From Mortierella sp. BCC40632 (taxonomy: Eukaryota; Mortierellomycota; Mortierellomycetes; Mortierellales; Mortierellaceae), in NCBI GenBank assembly GCA_011634665.1, contig WAEK01000024.1:261001-325000 (forward strand): 64,000 bases of DNA. The letters run 5' to 3'. Below the pieces are notes generated by a model. That model had not been told where the DNA came from and ran no database searches. It saw only the letters and a program-made list of their open reading frames with translations. Positions 37,601-50,237 of this stretch are shown piece by piece. A program made the position numbers and the translations under genes. Numbering within the stretch: position 1 is the stretch's first letter; each line of letters begins with the position of its first letter.

Positions 37601-40600
37601 GCCAGGATCCCTTTTCGTTTGCATCTCGTGTCCATCAACATCGCCGCCCAGTGCCAAGCTCTCTTCCAGTCCACGATAGCAGCGTTGGAACCAAAAACTC
37701 GGCAGTCAATGGCCATGGTCACCGTGATCATGGACATAGCTCTTCACGTGCAGATCGATATCAACAGCGATATCACCACCACTACCGGACCAATCAATGC
37801 CAACGACATCAAGGTGATGATGTTCCTGTTGTAGGAACATATTTTGTGGATGTAATTCTCCGCTTTTTTGGTTCGGAGACAGATTTGTCATCACTACCCG
37901 CGGGCCGACTCAGGAACTGGCTTGAGCTGTTCCTGATTGTGATATACAAATACGTTCGAGAGGACGACTCGCTTTCGGATTTAGTCGTCGTGCTGATGAA
38001 GAGGATAGTCGAAATGTTGATGTCAAAGAAAGGGCCCGGTGTAATCCTACCGCCTTCGACTGGACTTTCAGGAGGGGTTCCTGGTCCTGGTGGGGGCATT
38101 GGACAGATGGGCACCATACCAATCTCTAACCCATCTGCGGGCACGGGAGAAGAATCACTCTCGGAAGAGAACATCCTGTTGGCGATAACGATTTGTTCGA
38201 CACTGCTAAAACGGTCATCAACTATGACAACAGCATTGCTGTCAAGAGAGATCATGGCGATGGGGAAGCTCATGACCAAAAGGCGTGATGACCCAGATGA
38301 CCCAGTCATGATTCGAGCAAAGAGCTTTTTGCACGATGCCTTCGTACATTTTATGGGTAGCGGGTTGTTTGTTCTTGTGTTTAAGGTAAAAGAGAAAATA
38401 AGAGATATGACCGTTTTATGCTGTACTGAACTACTAATTGATTGTCCTATTGTCTACTTGCTTTAAACTAAAATTGATTATGCTTATTCTTTTTTTTTTT
38501 AAAAAAAAAATCTAGAACCAACCTGTGCGGATCAATTTTTCTCTTGGATGGGAAGAAGAACAAGAGGTCGATCAAGACCTTGATCTGTTTTATGTACTCG
38601 CTACAGTGCTTGGAGAAAATGAATGGGTTCCGCCAGAACCAGTTGGTAGCGGAACACACGAAAATGGATCAGGAGAGGAAAGAGACTCGTTTCTAAGATC
38701 AGGCATGAACACCCGTCTTGTCCATATCCGAGATCAACCAGTTCGCGATATTCTGGATCGAGTCATGATTTTCCGAGACTTGGAGCCAAAGCAAGTTTCA
38801 ACCATCTTGACAAACCTATCACTTTATGTGGAACGCGTGCACTCCAAACCAGGAGATCCCAATATGATGCAGGACATGGGTCAGTTCCTGATGAAGGTGA
38901 CCAAGTATACAGCCGAATGGGACCATCACCAGCGACAAAAGCAAAAGGAAATGATGCAGCAGCTCAAGCAAGCGCAAGAACACCAGCAATTTCTCCAATC
39001 GCAACAGCTGCAGCTACAGCAACAACACCTCTTGCAACACAATCAGCAGTCGGCCTCTCCGCCTCACTCAGCATTACGGCCTACGATGAAAGGAAAAGCA
39101 TCGCAGTATGCCAACACCGGGAATGCATCCACGGTGATATCGAGTGGATCAACAGCTCTATCTGCTTCAAATATTTATCATCCCAGTCAGGATCCAGGAC
39201 TTACATCCGTCAGCTCTGTTGAATCTACTCTGAGCACATCGGTTGCACCGGGCCTTTCAAGCACAGCCGCAACAGCGGCATCTCCACCAGCTTCACAGTC
39301 CTCTGATATTGAATTCCATGGACAGGGGACAGAAAGTACGGCTATACTCTTGCAACAACAACCGCTCCATTTCAGTCAACAGTCTCCCATGCCATCATCC
39401 GTGGCCACAGCCACAGCGGTGTCTTCCTCACCTTCTTTGCTATTTACGGGATCAGGCTCCATGACGATAATACCCCCGCCCCCAAGCGTGAGTGATAGGC
39501 TACTGTCTTCTCGCAAGAATACAGCCTCGTCTGATACAGAGGGCAACCCTTATGTCCAGTACCGACAGCAGCAGCCCACAAACAGAGCAAATGCTCATCA
39601 GGAGCACCCGTACCGACAGAACAATTACCAGCAATTATCACTCCAGAAGCGTGGACATGCTTACCACTGGGATTATGTCAACGCCGTCCTGGGCATGTGT
39701 TCGACTCTGATGATCCAGAACCCGATGGAAGGTCGTCATCTTGTGTCGGCAGTCAAACATGTACTCCGACAAGCACTTTATCGTGACCGAATCTCGGCTC
39801 CAGCACTGATTCGACTTTGTGCTGGGTACTGTTACGTGTCCGAGTTGGATTTCTCGTTACCGTATGTGAACGCATTTGGAGAGTTTGTGGTCGATATCCT
39901 GAAAGCCTCGATCCAATACCATGGCAAGGAGCAGCGGTATCGGGATCATGAGGATGGAAAAGAAATGGATACGGCCACGGCAGAAGGAGGGGCTCGGACA
40001 AGTAGGGCAGGAGTTGATTTGTATGGTGAAGCAGGTGAAGAGGGAAATGAGGAGGGTGAAGACGGCCATGTAGGCGAAAGTGGAGATGAGGAAGGACAAG
40101 GAAGTATTGACGGAGGGGATCATGCAAAGCAACATCAACGTCACCACCACCGAACAGAGCAGTACCCAACCAAGCTCGGCCTAGGCCAAAATGGAGGTCG
40201 TCGTCGTGCCAAGAGTGATTTGATGGACCCGAGCCAAGTAGGGGCCGTGGCCACTATTGCAACTGCACCAACAGGGATCCATATTCGAGGCGGAACCGGA
40301 GGCGGAGAAAGAGTTGGCAGCGGCAGTGGTGGTAGTGGAGGTGGACTGGGTGGCCTGGGAGGGGGTGGGCATCATTCCTATGCAAACGGACGAACCAAGA
40401 TCCTGGCGAGCAACCTTCATCTACTTCATCACGTAAGTACTGTTTAAATCAAACTTGTCTTCTTTGAAAAAGACAGGCAGCATATTGTAGGCAAGAGTCT
40501 TGCTTTTGTGCTCACTCCTTATGTTTTTATTCTTTCTTGCAACTTACTACTAGCTCTTGATGTGGGATGCCGATCCAAGCTACAACATGGAGTGGACAAG

Positions 40601-40721
40601 GATCAAATGGGATATTCTGGGCTCTATGCGATTCCCGCCAGGACTCCCAATACTCTTTCCTGCACATGAAGATCTTCGACAGGCTACAGCAGCTATTGTC
40701 GAAGATTGGGTCGATACCTAA
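28690..40721 (+). CDS. Giant protein with C1-type zinc fingers, possibly UNC80-like
   Basis: Eight exons: 28690-30026, 30141-33837, 33934-35027, 35145-35264, 35363-35629, 35748-38385, 38516-40432 and 40554-40721. All phases close, giving about 3745 residues. The N-terminus is Ser/Pro-rich and disordered. Helical, HEAT-like stretches follow (HSIVLDILTHLSKALIHDH, LVRLLSIMTEIILPSF). Around 31620-32030 are two C1-like fingers: CERC-x10-CYHC-x4-HLEC, and H-x12-CTAC-x13-CRDC-x4-HMDC with a final Cys. Later helical blocks (EWQVRFSALDAVFGLFSKLD; LIHTLKAWELHF; DVRCSLLSLALQM) are separated by low-complexity Gly/Ser/Gln/His tracts. Size, helical solenoid and block order recall UNC80, the NALCN channel scaffold whose C-terminal domain is reported in fungi. 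That assignment is tentative; an unnamed C1-domain scaffold is the alternative. No membrane segment seen. Confidence 0.7.
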
Positions 40722-41189
40722 TCAAACCTCAAAGTAGACTCTTTTTTTTTTTTTTTTTTTTTTCTTTTTCTTTCTTTCTTTCACTTACGCTGCACTGCTT
40801 TTTGTTGCTCAGCGGAGCAAATTAATACAGTGTTGCTGTCTCTTTCCTGTATGCTAACTCAATTTAGCGCCAGCATAAAAACGAATGTCAAAACGACTAT
40901 GGATTGATAAAAAGAATAGATTTTATTTCATGAAAGAGGGGGCATTGAGCTCTTGAAGTTCTTGAGTATAAAGCAAACAGAGCAGTCAAACAAAAAAAAA
41001 AATGGGAGGGGAAAAAAAGGTCATGATCCTGTCCGCACCTTGGAAGTATCGTGCAAGAAGGGTGGTTTGAACATAGTGATAGAGTGGATATAGTTTGTTT
41101 GTTTGTTTGTTTGTTTTTTTAAAAAAAAAATGCAAGCATTATGGGAGAGGCGTCAGGACCTGCCTCTTGGTCTCCCTTCATGTTGAGCT
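40722..41189. other. Convergent 3' flanks
   Basis: Space between the giant gene (plus) and kelch copy 1 (minus). It contains a T23 tract at 40741-40763, a (GTTT)5 tetranucleotide repeat at 41096-41116 and an adjoining T/A run. No gene seen. Confidence 0.6.
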
Positions 41190-43969
41190 CTAGATGTATT
41201 GCATAGATCCGTCATAGCTTTCAGCGTCGTCATCGTGGTTAGGTTGGTCTACGATGTGGAGTCTGCTCCTGGGGTATTCTCGAGTAGAGTTTGTATTGCG
41301 GACTGGTGGAGATCGCAAATGGTCATGTCCGTTGCTCGAGTAGCCGTTCGAAGAATCATGATCGCCCATAGGGATCAATTCCATCGTTCGCTCAGAAGCT
41401 ATCGAGGGTGAATAGATGATGCTGCCAGTGGTCGAGCTTGCCGAATCTGCAGGGGCCAAAAGAATTCGGTAATGGTCTGGGATGTCGTCGTCGCGAGGTG
41501 AATATGGCTGAGGGGTTGGGCGAAGATTCTGGAGACTTAGTCCACGACCGATGTTTTCCCTTGGGCCGCCACGGGGTTTGTTGGGGCCTCCAGGAAGCGG
41601 GAGACTGTGCGTCTGACCAAGGCTGGGAATACGATTAGCTCGGTCGGAAGGTGACTGTAGAAGGCGTTGCTGTTCTTCATTCGACAAGACCCTGCCTGGG
41701 TGGTGTGGTTGAGATGTTGGCAAGTGGGACGGGTTTGAGAGCAGAGCTCGCTGGCTACTAGACTGGGAACGCCCCGACTGTGAACCCCCGAACTGAGAGC
41801 CGCCATACTGAGAGCCTTCATGCTGTGAGCCATGCTGCGAGCCTCCGAACTGTGAACCACCATACTGTGAGCCACTAGCAACTGGACTTCCAGGTATTAG
41901 GCTACCTGATTGTTGGCGTGGAGACTGTTGCGCCGATGTTCGTGGTGCCTGAGATCCTGGCATACGGCCATTAGATTGATATGGCTGACGCCCGGGCCCA
42001 CCTTCAGAAGAGCCCTGCAATGTCCTGTTCGTTGAGATACTATTGATGGAGGGCTGGCGAGACTCATCCAACTCTCGCTCGCGCTCTGATAACATGTGGT
42101 GTGAAATTACCGCACCAGGGCCATTATACCGACTGCTGCTTGACTGGCCCATTGATCTGGGCGGGTTCAGCTCCTGGTCAGAACTGGAAGCGTGTCGCAG
42201 CGGTTCTGTTTGTCCTCGAGACTCATAGTCCCGATCAGATTCTCGCCTGAGTGATGACGAGGATCTCTTCTTTCTCAGGGGTTTGGATGATAATTCTTTC
42301 TCGCCATGCATTGCTGAGAGTGGCTCGGAACGACGAGTGTTGTAATCCTTCTCGCTATCGCTGGCTCGAGATCCCTGGCGCCCTCTTCCGGAATAACCGT
42401 CTCGAGGCGACCTTTTGGAAGTGGGACCCCAATCGTCATATTTTGATGACCTGCGGCGCTTGCGTCCAACAAAGAAGAAAAGGGCAACAAGGGCTATCAA
42501 GGCAATTCCTCCTCCGACGCCACCTGCAACTGCAGCAATATTCAGCTGACTACTTTCAGAATCAGAACTACTACTACCGTCATTTCCAGACTCCCCCCCC
42601 CCACCTTTGCCAGCGCCAGTGCTATTGCCTTTGCCAGGCCCAGGTGTAGTCCCAGGTTCGGATCCGTTATTATTTCCAGTGCTATCAGGGGTTGGTGTAG
42701 AATCTTTAGGTGGAGGTGGTGGTGATGGTGGTGGTGGTGGTGGTGGGGGGATCATATTGCTTTTGACCCATTTTCCAGTAGCAAAGTGGAATACGAGCGG
42801 GTCAGTTTTGGCTGGTTTACCACTTTGATCAATACCTATCATATACCATAGAAAATGAGTTTGAGTGGCACAACGAACAACACATACGTCGACTTTCAGC
42901 GAAGCGTAGAAGTATCCTTACCACCCCAAGCGAAGAATGAATATGTCGATGCACCACACGCCATAAATGCTCTTTTCTCGGTCGGGATTCCCAAAGAATC
43001 AGAAGTACCACTTGCCAGATCCAACTTATAAAGTTGTCCAGAGGTCGCAATGCCATTTCCTCCGCCAAATAGATAAATTATGCTGTCATTGGATGCATCT
43101 ATTACAGTTGGAAGCGATGTTTAAGTGAGAATGAGGCATAACAAATTAATTCAGGGATTCAAGTAAATGAAGGTGAGAGAGAAACAAACCTTTGACAAGA
43201 CAATGTCCAGAAGTGGCGCGCATAGAGCCTTGAATATTCTATATTTTGATCAAACAAAAGATTGGACTCAATAACTGGAATCAAGCTAAAAGCAAAAGAG
43301 AACAAAACTTAAGCTTACCACATTGACCCAGGTCGTTCCTGCCATCTTACGGAAAACGATGTTTTCCTGTCCTGGCTGTGACACTAAAACTGTACCCTTA
43401 TCTAGAGATGGACACCAAACGCCAGCGAATACGAACGGAATACTTTCAAGCTTGCTAGCGGAACTACTGATGGGTAGCGTCATCAGCCCGTCTCCGGGGA
43501 TGTAAATATATCCTTCAGGCGAAGTAACTACAACATTTCCTTGTGTATATGGTCCCAAAGTCAGGCCGTGCAATTGAGTCCAGTCACCCCGACTATCAAT
43601 AATACCCAATATAGTAACTTCGCCCGTGCCCATATTCTTGCCCCTCAAGACAAGTCTTCCATCTGGCAATAGTGCTCCCGCAGTTCCTGAGATTGGTAGG
43701 CTTGTCGAAGAGCTCTTCAAGTTGGTCCAAACAGGATTATCGACTGTCCAATTTACACTCAGGTCGAGTTTGAAGTACTCTGAAGAATAACTCGTGGAAG
43801 AAAGAGATCCTCCTTGAATTACAAGCGCATCTTTCGTGGAGGAGAATGCCATTGCATACACCGGCGCTTTCCATGGAGTGGGTGCTTGCGCATCAACACG
43901 TAGAGTATAGGTTGATAGTGCGCCCACTATAACCGATAGTACTCCTAGGAGCCGTGGGACTGAAGTCAT
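41190..43969 (-). CDS. Galactose-oxidase/kelch-type single-pass membrane protein, copy 1
   Basis: Four exons: 43319-43969, 43190-43238, 42922-43098 and 41190-42835, in phase, about 840 residues. A signal peptide (LLGVLSVIVGALSTYTL, ending VDAQA) is followed by a kelch/galactose-oxidase-like beta-propeller ectodomain (VIQGGS, YSSEYFKLDLSVNW, IYLFGGGNG, FFAWGG). Next is a run of Pro (eight, then SPPPPP), a Gly/Ser-rich stalk, one membrane helix (GGIALIALVALFFFVG) with a basic stop-transfer (RKRRRSSK), and a long disordered tail. The tail carries a degenerate SQYGG/SQFGG pentad repeat near 41755-41885. Likely a surface protein with the propeller outside the cell; ligand unknown, and copper-radical oxidase residues are not evident. 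First member of a tandem triplication. Confidence 0.85.
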
Positions 43970-44291
43970 TTTTGGTTGAGGCCTTGACGTGCGTAGAGGA
44001 GTTCAAGAGCTGGGCTGTGATGCCCAGAGAGAGTGGAGGAAGAGAAGTGGTAAAGGACGCAGGATGAAGGATTGGCGAAATCTGAGTAGGTATGTTTTGA
44101 TTACTCTCCAGTCCTTATGACCGCATTGCCATGAAAAGCGAGAGCTACAAGTTCGAGTCGGAAGAGGAGAGGAAGCTTGAGGAAATGTGTTGGAAAATGG
44201 ATGAATGATAGATGTTGAAAGGCAAAAGATGAGAAATAAGAGTCGAAGAAAGATGAATGAGGTGTGAGATTCGAGAAGGTAAGAATGAATG

Positions 44292-44340
44292 AAAGGCTCG
44301 CTGGGCAGTGTACACCACGGCGAATTATTCAAACTGAGCT
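44292..44340 (-). promoter_or_regulatory. Conserved upstream block of kelch copy 1
   Basis: A block of about 48 bp (AAAGGCTCGCTGGGCAGTG through ATTATTCAAACTGAGC), about 325 bp upstream of the start codon. Its twins at 50190-50237 and 55980-56028 differ at about one position although the DNA around them varies more. Candidate core promoter or activator site for this gene family. Confidence 0.45.
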
Positions 44341-46189
44341 GAACCGCTGAGCTGAGCCAAGCGCTGTGAGCTCCAGGGGGCAACAACAGAGGACAGACTA
44401 AGTCAACACGCCTCGTGATTGGATGTTGGAACTGCAGGGGACATTGGATCGATATCCAAATGTGCACAAGGCGGATATTTGTGCGAGGCTCATTTCGAAA
44501 GTATGCATGTGGTACACACACAAACACACAAAAGCACCCGTCCCCCTCGCCTTTCTCATGCATGAAGAAATTCAAAATACATCTCTTCTCGTCGTCATCC
44601 TCTCTTCCTTGGGTGTGCGCCCTGCTGCAATAAGTCAGCACCATCCAGGCTTCATTATTGGAATCACTCCATGCTGTTGAGGCAATCAAGAGAGTGACAA
44701 AGCAATCTATTCTTCTGGTATAAAAGGGTCATGGCCCTCTTCAGGTTTTTGGGACAAACGCTGACGCAAGTAGACTAATTAACCTCGTCGTAACAAGACT
44801 TTAGACTCGAGGAATGAGAGGCTGTTTTATGTAACCTTAACCCCGAGGAGTTGAATGGCGAATTAAGCAGGAAGAACCACCTCAAGTATGACTTTCCTCT
44901 TCGTGAGGTTCATTGACAAACAGCCGTTGCAACAACTACAACAATTACAACGACACCAGTAAAAAGAGAATGAGGTGCTGATGTGTAGTGAGTCTGACTG
45001 AGTTGATCTCTAAACTCTAGCTAGGTACACTTTGCCTCAATAGTTGGTCATGGAGAGTCTCAAGTGTACTCTTCATCACTCACAACTAATGTGGATCCAT
45101 AAGTGCTACTGTTGCACTTCTCGACACTTGACACTCGAGAATCGACACTCAACGCTCGACACTCAAGGAAGTGCTTCGCTCGCAAAAGCCTCTGTCCGTA
45201 TCCTCCACAGAGTCTGATTAGGTTCTTCATTTTGAAGGAATATGCTGAAGCAAAGAATTCCACCAAGGGAATGCTTAAGATCTGAGACATGAGGAGAGTT
45301 GAATCAGAGAGGGCAACACTAATAAAAGTTAGATGGCTTGAATAATGTGGTTCTGAAAAAGGGTCCAAGAAAGGGGGACATTGTTCTGTATTTCTGGTTC
45401 ATTGGGTCTTGATTTGGTGTCAATTATTCTGATGTATGAGATCTCTCGTGAATAAAGGTGGTGATAGAGAAAGACACAGAGTGGGTTGAATCTTGCCAGC
45501 ACTCTTTGTTTGAAATAAAAGGGACAATCATATAGGATATTATAGTTCATCGTCCGGCGATACTCTACCTACTCGACTGACTCTATACATGTTCGTTGGA
45601 TGGTTTGAAGAACTGGTCCTTGATGAGGAACGAGTCAGAGAGCTGATGTGTTGCTAGTGTTAGTCACTGCAAAGTAAAAGCAACCAACTCGCTTGAATGA
45701 GAATTGAGTCACCAAAAGAGCGATCAAGACTAAAAGGGAGAGATGAGATAGTGTCTCTCGTCAACCGATCCATAGAAGGAGCATAATGTAATCTGAAAGT
45801 GTCGTTTGTGCCCTGGATAGCAAGAGATAGTTCTCCTGGATTGAATATCTACATCACCTTCTGATGACAGAGATGCTTTATCCAAGCCTGTGCTCTACTC
45901 CTGAGGTAGGACAGCGCTTCAAAGCTTTCCTGGTGATTGTTAAGGCAGAGAACTAGTCGGATTTACAAATTGGAGCCAATAGGGCCAAAGTCAGCCTGAG
46001 ATTAAAGAGATGCGTCAAAAATTATCAGACGATGGCCTCGACCACAAAGGACACTCTCTAGACACAACTCTGGTGTCAAGGCTCATCCCAACGCCTTGGC
46101 AGTTGGATTTTTCAAGGTCGTAAGGCATGAAGGCGATAGTTCACTATGGTAGCACCTCAAAAGCATGACTGCTGTGTTGACTTGATCTA

Positions 46190-46426
46190 GTGAAACGACG
46201 TGAACTAAACGCATCTGTGAGTTTACAATGCATATCTCAGGAGAAAACACATTTTTGCTACAATGTGGGAGTTTTTATGGACTATCGCTTTTCTATAAAG
46301 CTACAAAAGGGGTCAGAAGTGGCAACTCAAGTTGGTGGAGTAGACTCTTTTGCAGGAAATAATAGAGAAGCTCAAGACTATGATCTGGAGTTGCATGAGT
46401 GCTTATTGTCTCTGTGTTGGGACTGA
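46190..46426 (+). pseudogene. Short decayed ORF, unit 1
   Basis: A 78-codon frame with VGGVDSFAGNNREAQDYDLE and HECLLSLCWD. Its partner at 52071-52295 keeps the same frame with substitutions. No family recognised; it may be a remnant of a gene or element carried in the duplicated unit. Confidence 0.3.
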
Positions 46427-47536
46427 GGTGAAAAAGTCAATTTGCTGGAGTATGCATTGATAAACAAACGAGATATCTTGAGTCCTCGCAAGACCCCTGA
46501 TAAACTACTTGATTTACGCCCCAGATACCATCACTTCTAGCTTAGGTCTAGTTGATAGTAACCTGGTAGATCGCGTCACTAGTCGATTGAGATCTCCTTA
46601 GCAGTCTGAGACCCTATCAGACCAATATTCCAAATTCTTGGCTTGATCAGAGTGCTTTTATTAAGGTGGAAGCCAAAACATCTAAATGTTGGTCTGGACC
46701 CGTGGACAGATATCTTGTGTTTGACTATCTCCATTCTTTTGGAAACAATTGTATTCGCTCATGCCCTCTGCTCTCAGGGAGTGCCTTCCATACCTTGTAG
46801 ATTGGGTTCATGAACAATTTGCTTGAACTTGAGAGCTACTCGGTGCCGTTTGGATATCTCAATATCACTTCCAAACAAGGGACCGTCAATATTCAAACAA
46901 ATTCATCTTGTTCAATCCCCATTATCGTCATTTGAGGTAGAATTTGAAGTGGAATGAAGGTCCAAATCAAAGGAGCAGTAAGAGATACGACTCCACTTAC
47001 ATAATTGAAGCGAGGCTATCAAAGTCATAGGAATACCTTGATGAGATTTGGACTTACCGACCATGTACTCTCAATTGCTGTACACATGATGGAAATACTT
47101 CTTATGAGAGTAGACATCCAAGTAGAGTATAATGCAGTAACTGGTTAATGTAAGACAAGTGTTATAAGTTCATTGGGGTCTCCAAGCTTGTGAAGGGTAT
47201 AGTTGATTAAAGAGAGAAGAAATAGGTGACGGCGATACTATAAGAACAACTAGGTCGCCGTTTTAGAGATGATCTTTGTATAGAGAAGTTCGCGGTTTGG
47301 TGCAGGTCAGGGCGAATGAGAACCAGTGGGCTGTCTTTTGGTTGAAAGGTCGAGAGCGACCAGAATTGGAATTGCAAAAGAAATGGATGCGTAGATGTCT
47401 CTATCCTTGGTAGTCAGGCCGCTCCTTCAGAGTGCACAAAGGCATGAGGTAGATTCTCAAATCTATTCTTTGGTGCCATCGTGGAGTTGATACTGTTGAC
47501 AATTCCAACATTAATAGTGGCGATTACTCACTCATA

Positions 47537-49868
47537 TCATGGTTGAGTATTTCTAAATTGTTGTTCCTTTTGCTCTGCAGTGCCACGTTGGAGGGTGGAT
47601 GGTCGTTGATTCCTGTACTGTGGGTCCCCAGGCTGCGGGATGCCGTCGTTGCGATTGAGAGGATTAGGGGTACTATATTGGGGATCACCGTGACGCAGTG
47701 CACTAAGCTGTGGATCTCTTGGTCGTGGAGTCCACTGCGGATTTCTTGGTTGTGAGGCATACTGAGGATGATTTGGTTGGGTGTGGCCACTATGGAAACC
47801 TGCTGATGGTGGGAAGCCATATTGAGGGGCCCTTGTATCTTGGTTGGCAGATTGTTGGCGATTGAGTTGGTGAGATGGATATACTTGCTGGTACTCTAGT
47901 GGTGTAGGATTGATTGCTGGCCTTGATGGCTCATAGTCTCGCCTAATATTAGGAGCCGGATCGAATATCTCATCGGCTATTCGATTGTTCACTGGAGAGT
48001 ACTGATGTTGGGATCTCCCTAGGCTCCGGTTATGACTAATTGAACGTCCATTTGACTTTGGTTGGATCCATTCCTGATCGAAGTCAGGGGTATGTTGTAA
48101 TGGCTCTGTTTGTTCTCGAGACTCATAGTCCCGGTCGGATTGTCGCCTGAGTGATAACGAGGATCTCTTCTTTCTCAGGGGTTTGGGTGATAATTCTTTC
48201 TCGCCATGTATTGCTGAGAGTGGCTCGGAACGACGAGTGTTGTAATCCTTCTCGCTATCGCTGGCTCGAGATCCCTGGCGCCCTCTTCCGGAATAATCGT
48301 CTCGAGGTGACCTTTTGGATGTGGGACCCCAATCATCATATTTTGATGACTTATGGCGCTTGCGTCCAACAAAGAAGAAAAGCGCAACAAGGGCTATCAA
48401 GGCAATCCCCCCTCCGACGCCACCAGCGACTGCAGCAACATTCAGCTGGCTACTTTCAGGATCAGATAAGCTGTTGCCACTGTTGTCAGTTGTTCCATTT
48501 CTACCGTTGCCTTTCCCGCCACCACTCCCACTGTTGCCGGTGCCACCACTTGGTGCTATTCCTGCTCCATTCCCAGAGGGGTTAGTCTTTGCAGGATCGT
48601 CTGTTGGAGGGGGAGGGGGAGGGGGAGGGACATAAGGAACGAAGTTGTCTCTACCCCAGGTTCCAGTCTCAAACCTGAATACATAAGGAGGAGCATTGGA
48701 AAGACTTCCACTGGTAACCGAACCTATTGTAAGCCATTGATGATGAATTTAGTGAAGCTGCCAGCAACTAACGTATCAATATTTCAGTGTCTCTCATAGT
48801 TGAACGCTTACCACCCCAGACAAAGAACGAATATTTCGTAGCTGCACATGCCATGCCGGCCCTTCCTTCAGTTTCTTTTCCAAGCGTAGTAAAAGTTCCG
48901 TTTTTCAGATTCAACACGTAGAGTTGTCCATTTGTGGCGCCTGTGCCAGCCCTTCCACCAAACAGATAGACCTTGTTGTCATCCAATTCATCTATTTGAT
49001 TACAGATAGGTATTCAGTAAGAGAACAAGATCTATTATAACATAGCCTTGTAAACGATTCTGAAGTGAGAAGCAAACCTTTGACAAGGCAATGGCCATCC
49101 AATCCAGGTATAGATCCTTGTATATCCTACAATTTTGGTTGAGTAAAATATGGATTAAAAATCATGATTGAGCTATGGGCAATGAAAGAAAAGCTCCCTT
49201 GAACTTACCAGGATTTTCCATTGCGACGTTCCAACAAGCACTTGGAATATTAACTTGCCTTGAGGGGCTGTAGTTGCTAAAACCCCAGTTCCTTCTTTTG
49301 TGGAGCACCAAACAGCTGCGATTGCGTTCCCAAGTACTGGAATCGGTACAAAGTTGAGGTTGTCGATAGATTTTAACATGAAGTTATCCCCAGGGAAGTA
49401 AATCTCTCCCTGTGGAGAGGCTGCAATGGCGAATCCTTGGGAATTAAAATCCAGCTCAACCAACGGCAGTCCAGTCAATGGTATCCAGTTGCTGAGGCCT
49501 TTGAAGATACCCAATTGTGGCTTGGTAATTATGGGGTCTTCGACTCCACTGACTCCCCTGGAAATAAACCTCCCATCTGGTAACGCTACTCCTGTAAAAC
49601 CTGACATTGACCATTTTGCACCAGGTGATTTTAAATTTATCCACGCAGGCTCCTTGGTAGTCCAGTTTACGCTCAGGTCTAACTGAAAGTACTCTGAAGA
49701 ATAAGAAGGGCTTCGACCACCCTGTATAAACAGCTGGGTTAATGAGGAAGAATATGCCATCCTATGCACCGGTGTTTTCCATGCTTGCGCATCAGCGATA
49801 AGAGTGAAGGTTGGTAGTGTGACCACCACAACTGAAAGCACCCCTAGAAACTTGGAGACAGAGGACAT
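47537..49868 (-). CDS. Galactose-oxidase/kelch-type single-pass membrane protein, copy 2
   Basis: Four exons with the same intron positions as copy 1: 49209-49868, 49078-49126, 48812-48991 and 47537-48723. The signal peptide (FLGVLSVVVVTLPTFTL...DAQA), propeller (FIQGGRSP, YSSEYFQLDLSVNW, VYLFGGRAG, FFVWGG), poly-Pro stretch, Gly/Ser stalk and membrane helix are as in copy 1. The ectodomain differs widely from copy 1 by eye, while the membrane and juxtamembrane DNA is nearly identical. The tail differs from copy 1: it is rich in Pro/Gln/Tyr with repeated RNPQ, RDPQ and GDPQY motifs, and ends at 47537. Intact by my reading; a further small 3' exon cannot be excluded. Confidence 0.8.
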
Positions 49869-50189
49869 CGTTGCTCGGCTTATGGAGTGAATTGCTTATA
49901 GCAAGTGGTGTTGTTGGGGGAAGAGAGGAGAATAGTGGAAAGCCGCCTTGGTGAGTGACGAGAAAGCGATGTGGATTGTTCTCCACTCTCTAGGACACCA
50001 ATTCCATGAAGGCAAGATGGAGATTTGGGAATGAAGATCGATGTTTAATGTCAGAAGTTTGATAAAGAATAGAAAACAGTAAAACAGGCTGATGGGGAGG
50101 AGGGTTGGAAGAGGATGGAGAAAGATGAAGAGAAGAGTGAATGAGAGAGAAACAGGCAACTTCACATCATCTTTGCTGATGCCCAAGAG

Positions 50190-50237
50190 AAAGGCTCACT
50201 GGGCAGTGTACACCACGGCGAATTATTCAAACTGAGC
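50190..50237 (-). promoter_or_regulatory. Conserved upstream block of kelch copy 2
   Basis: Second instance of the conserved block described at 44292-44340, about 320 bp upstream of the copy 2 start codon, with one visible substitution (CTCACT for CTCGCT). Confidence 0.45.

Larger units (their letters stand above)
43970..47536. repeat. Duplicated intergenic segment, kelch unit 1
   Basis: About 3.5 kb that recurs, by eye at close to 90 percent identity, at 49869-53396, and in part at 55663-56290. It holds the promoter of kelch copy 1, a plus-strand TATA motif at 44717-44724 and a decayed short ORF at 46190-46426, but no complete gene. Confidence 0.8.
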
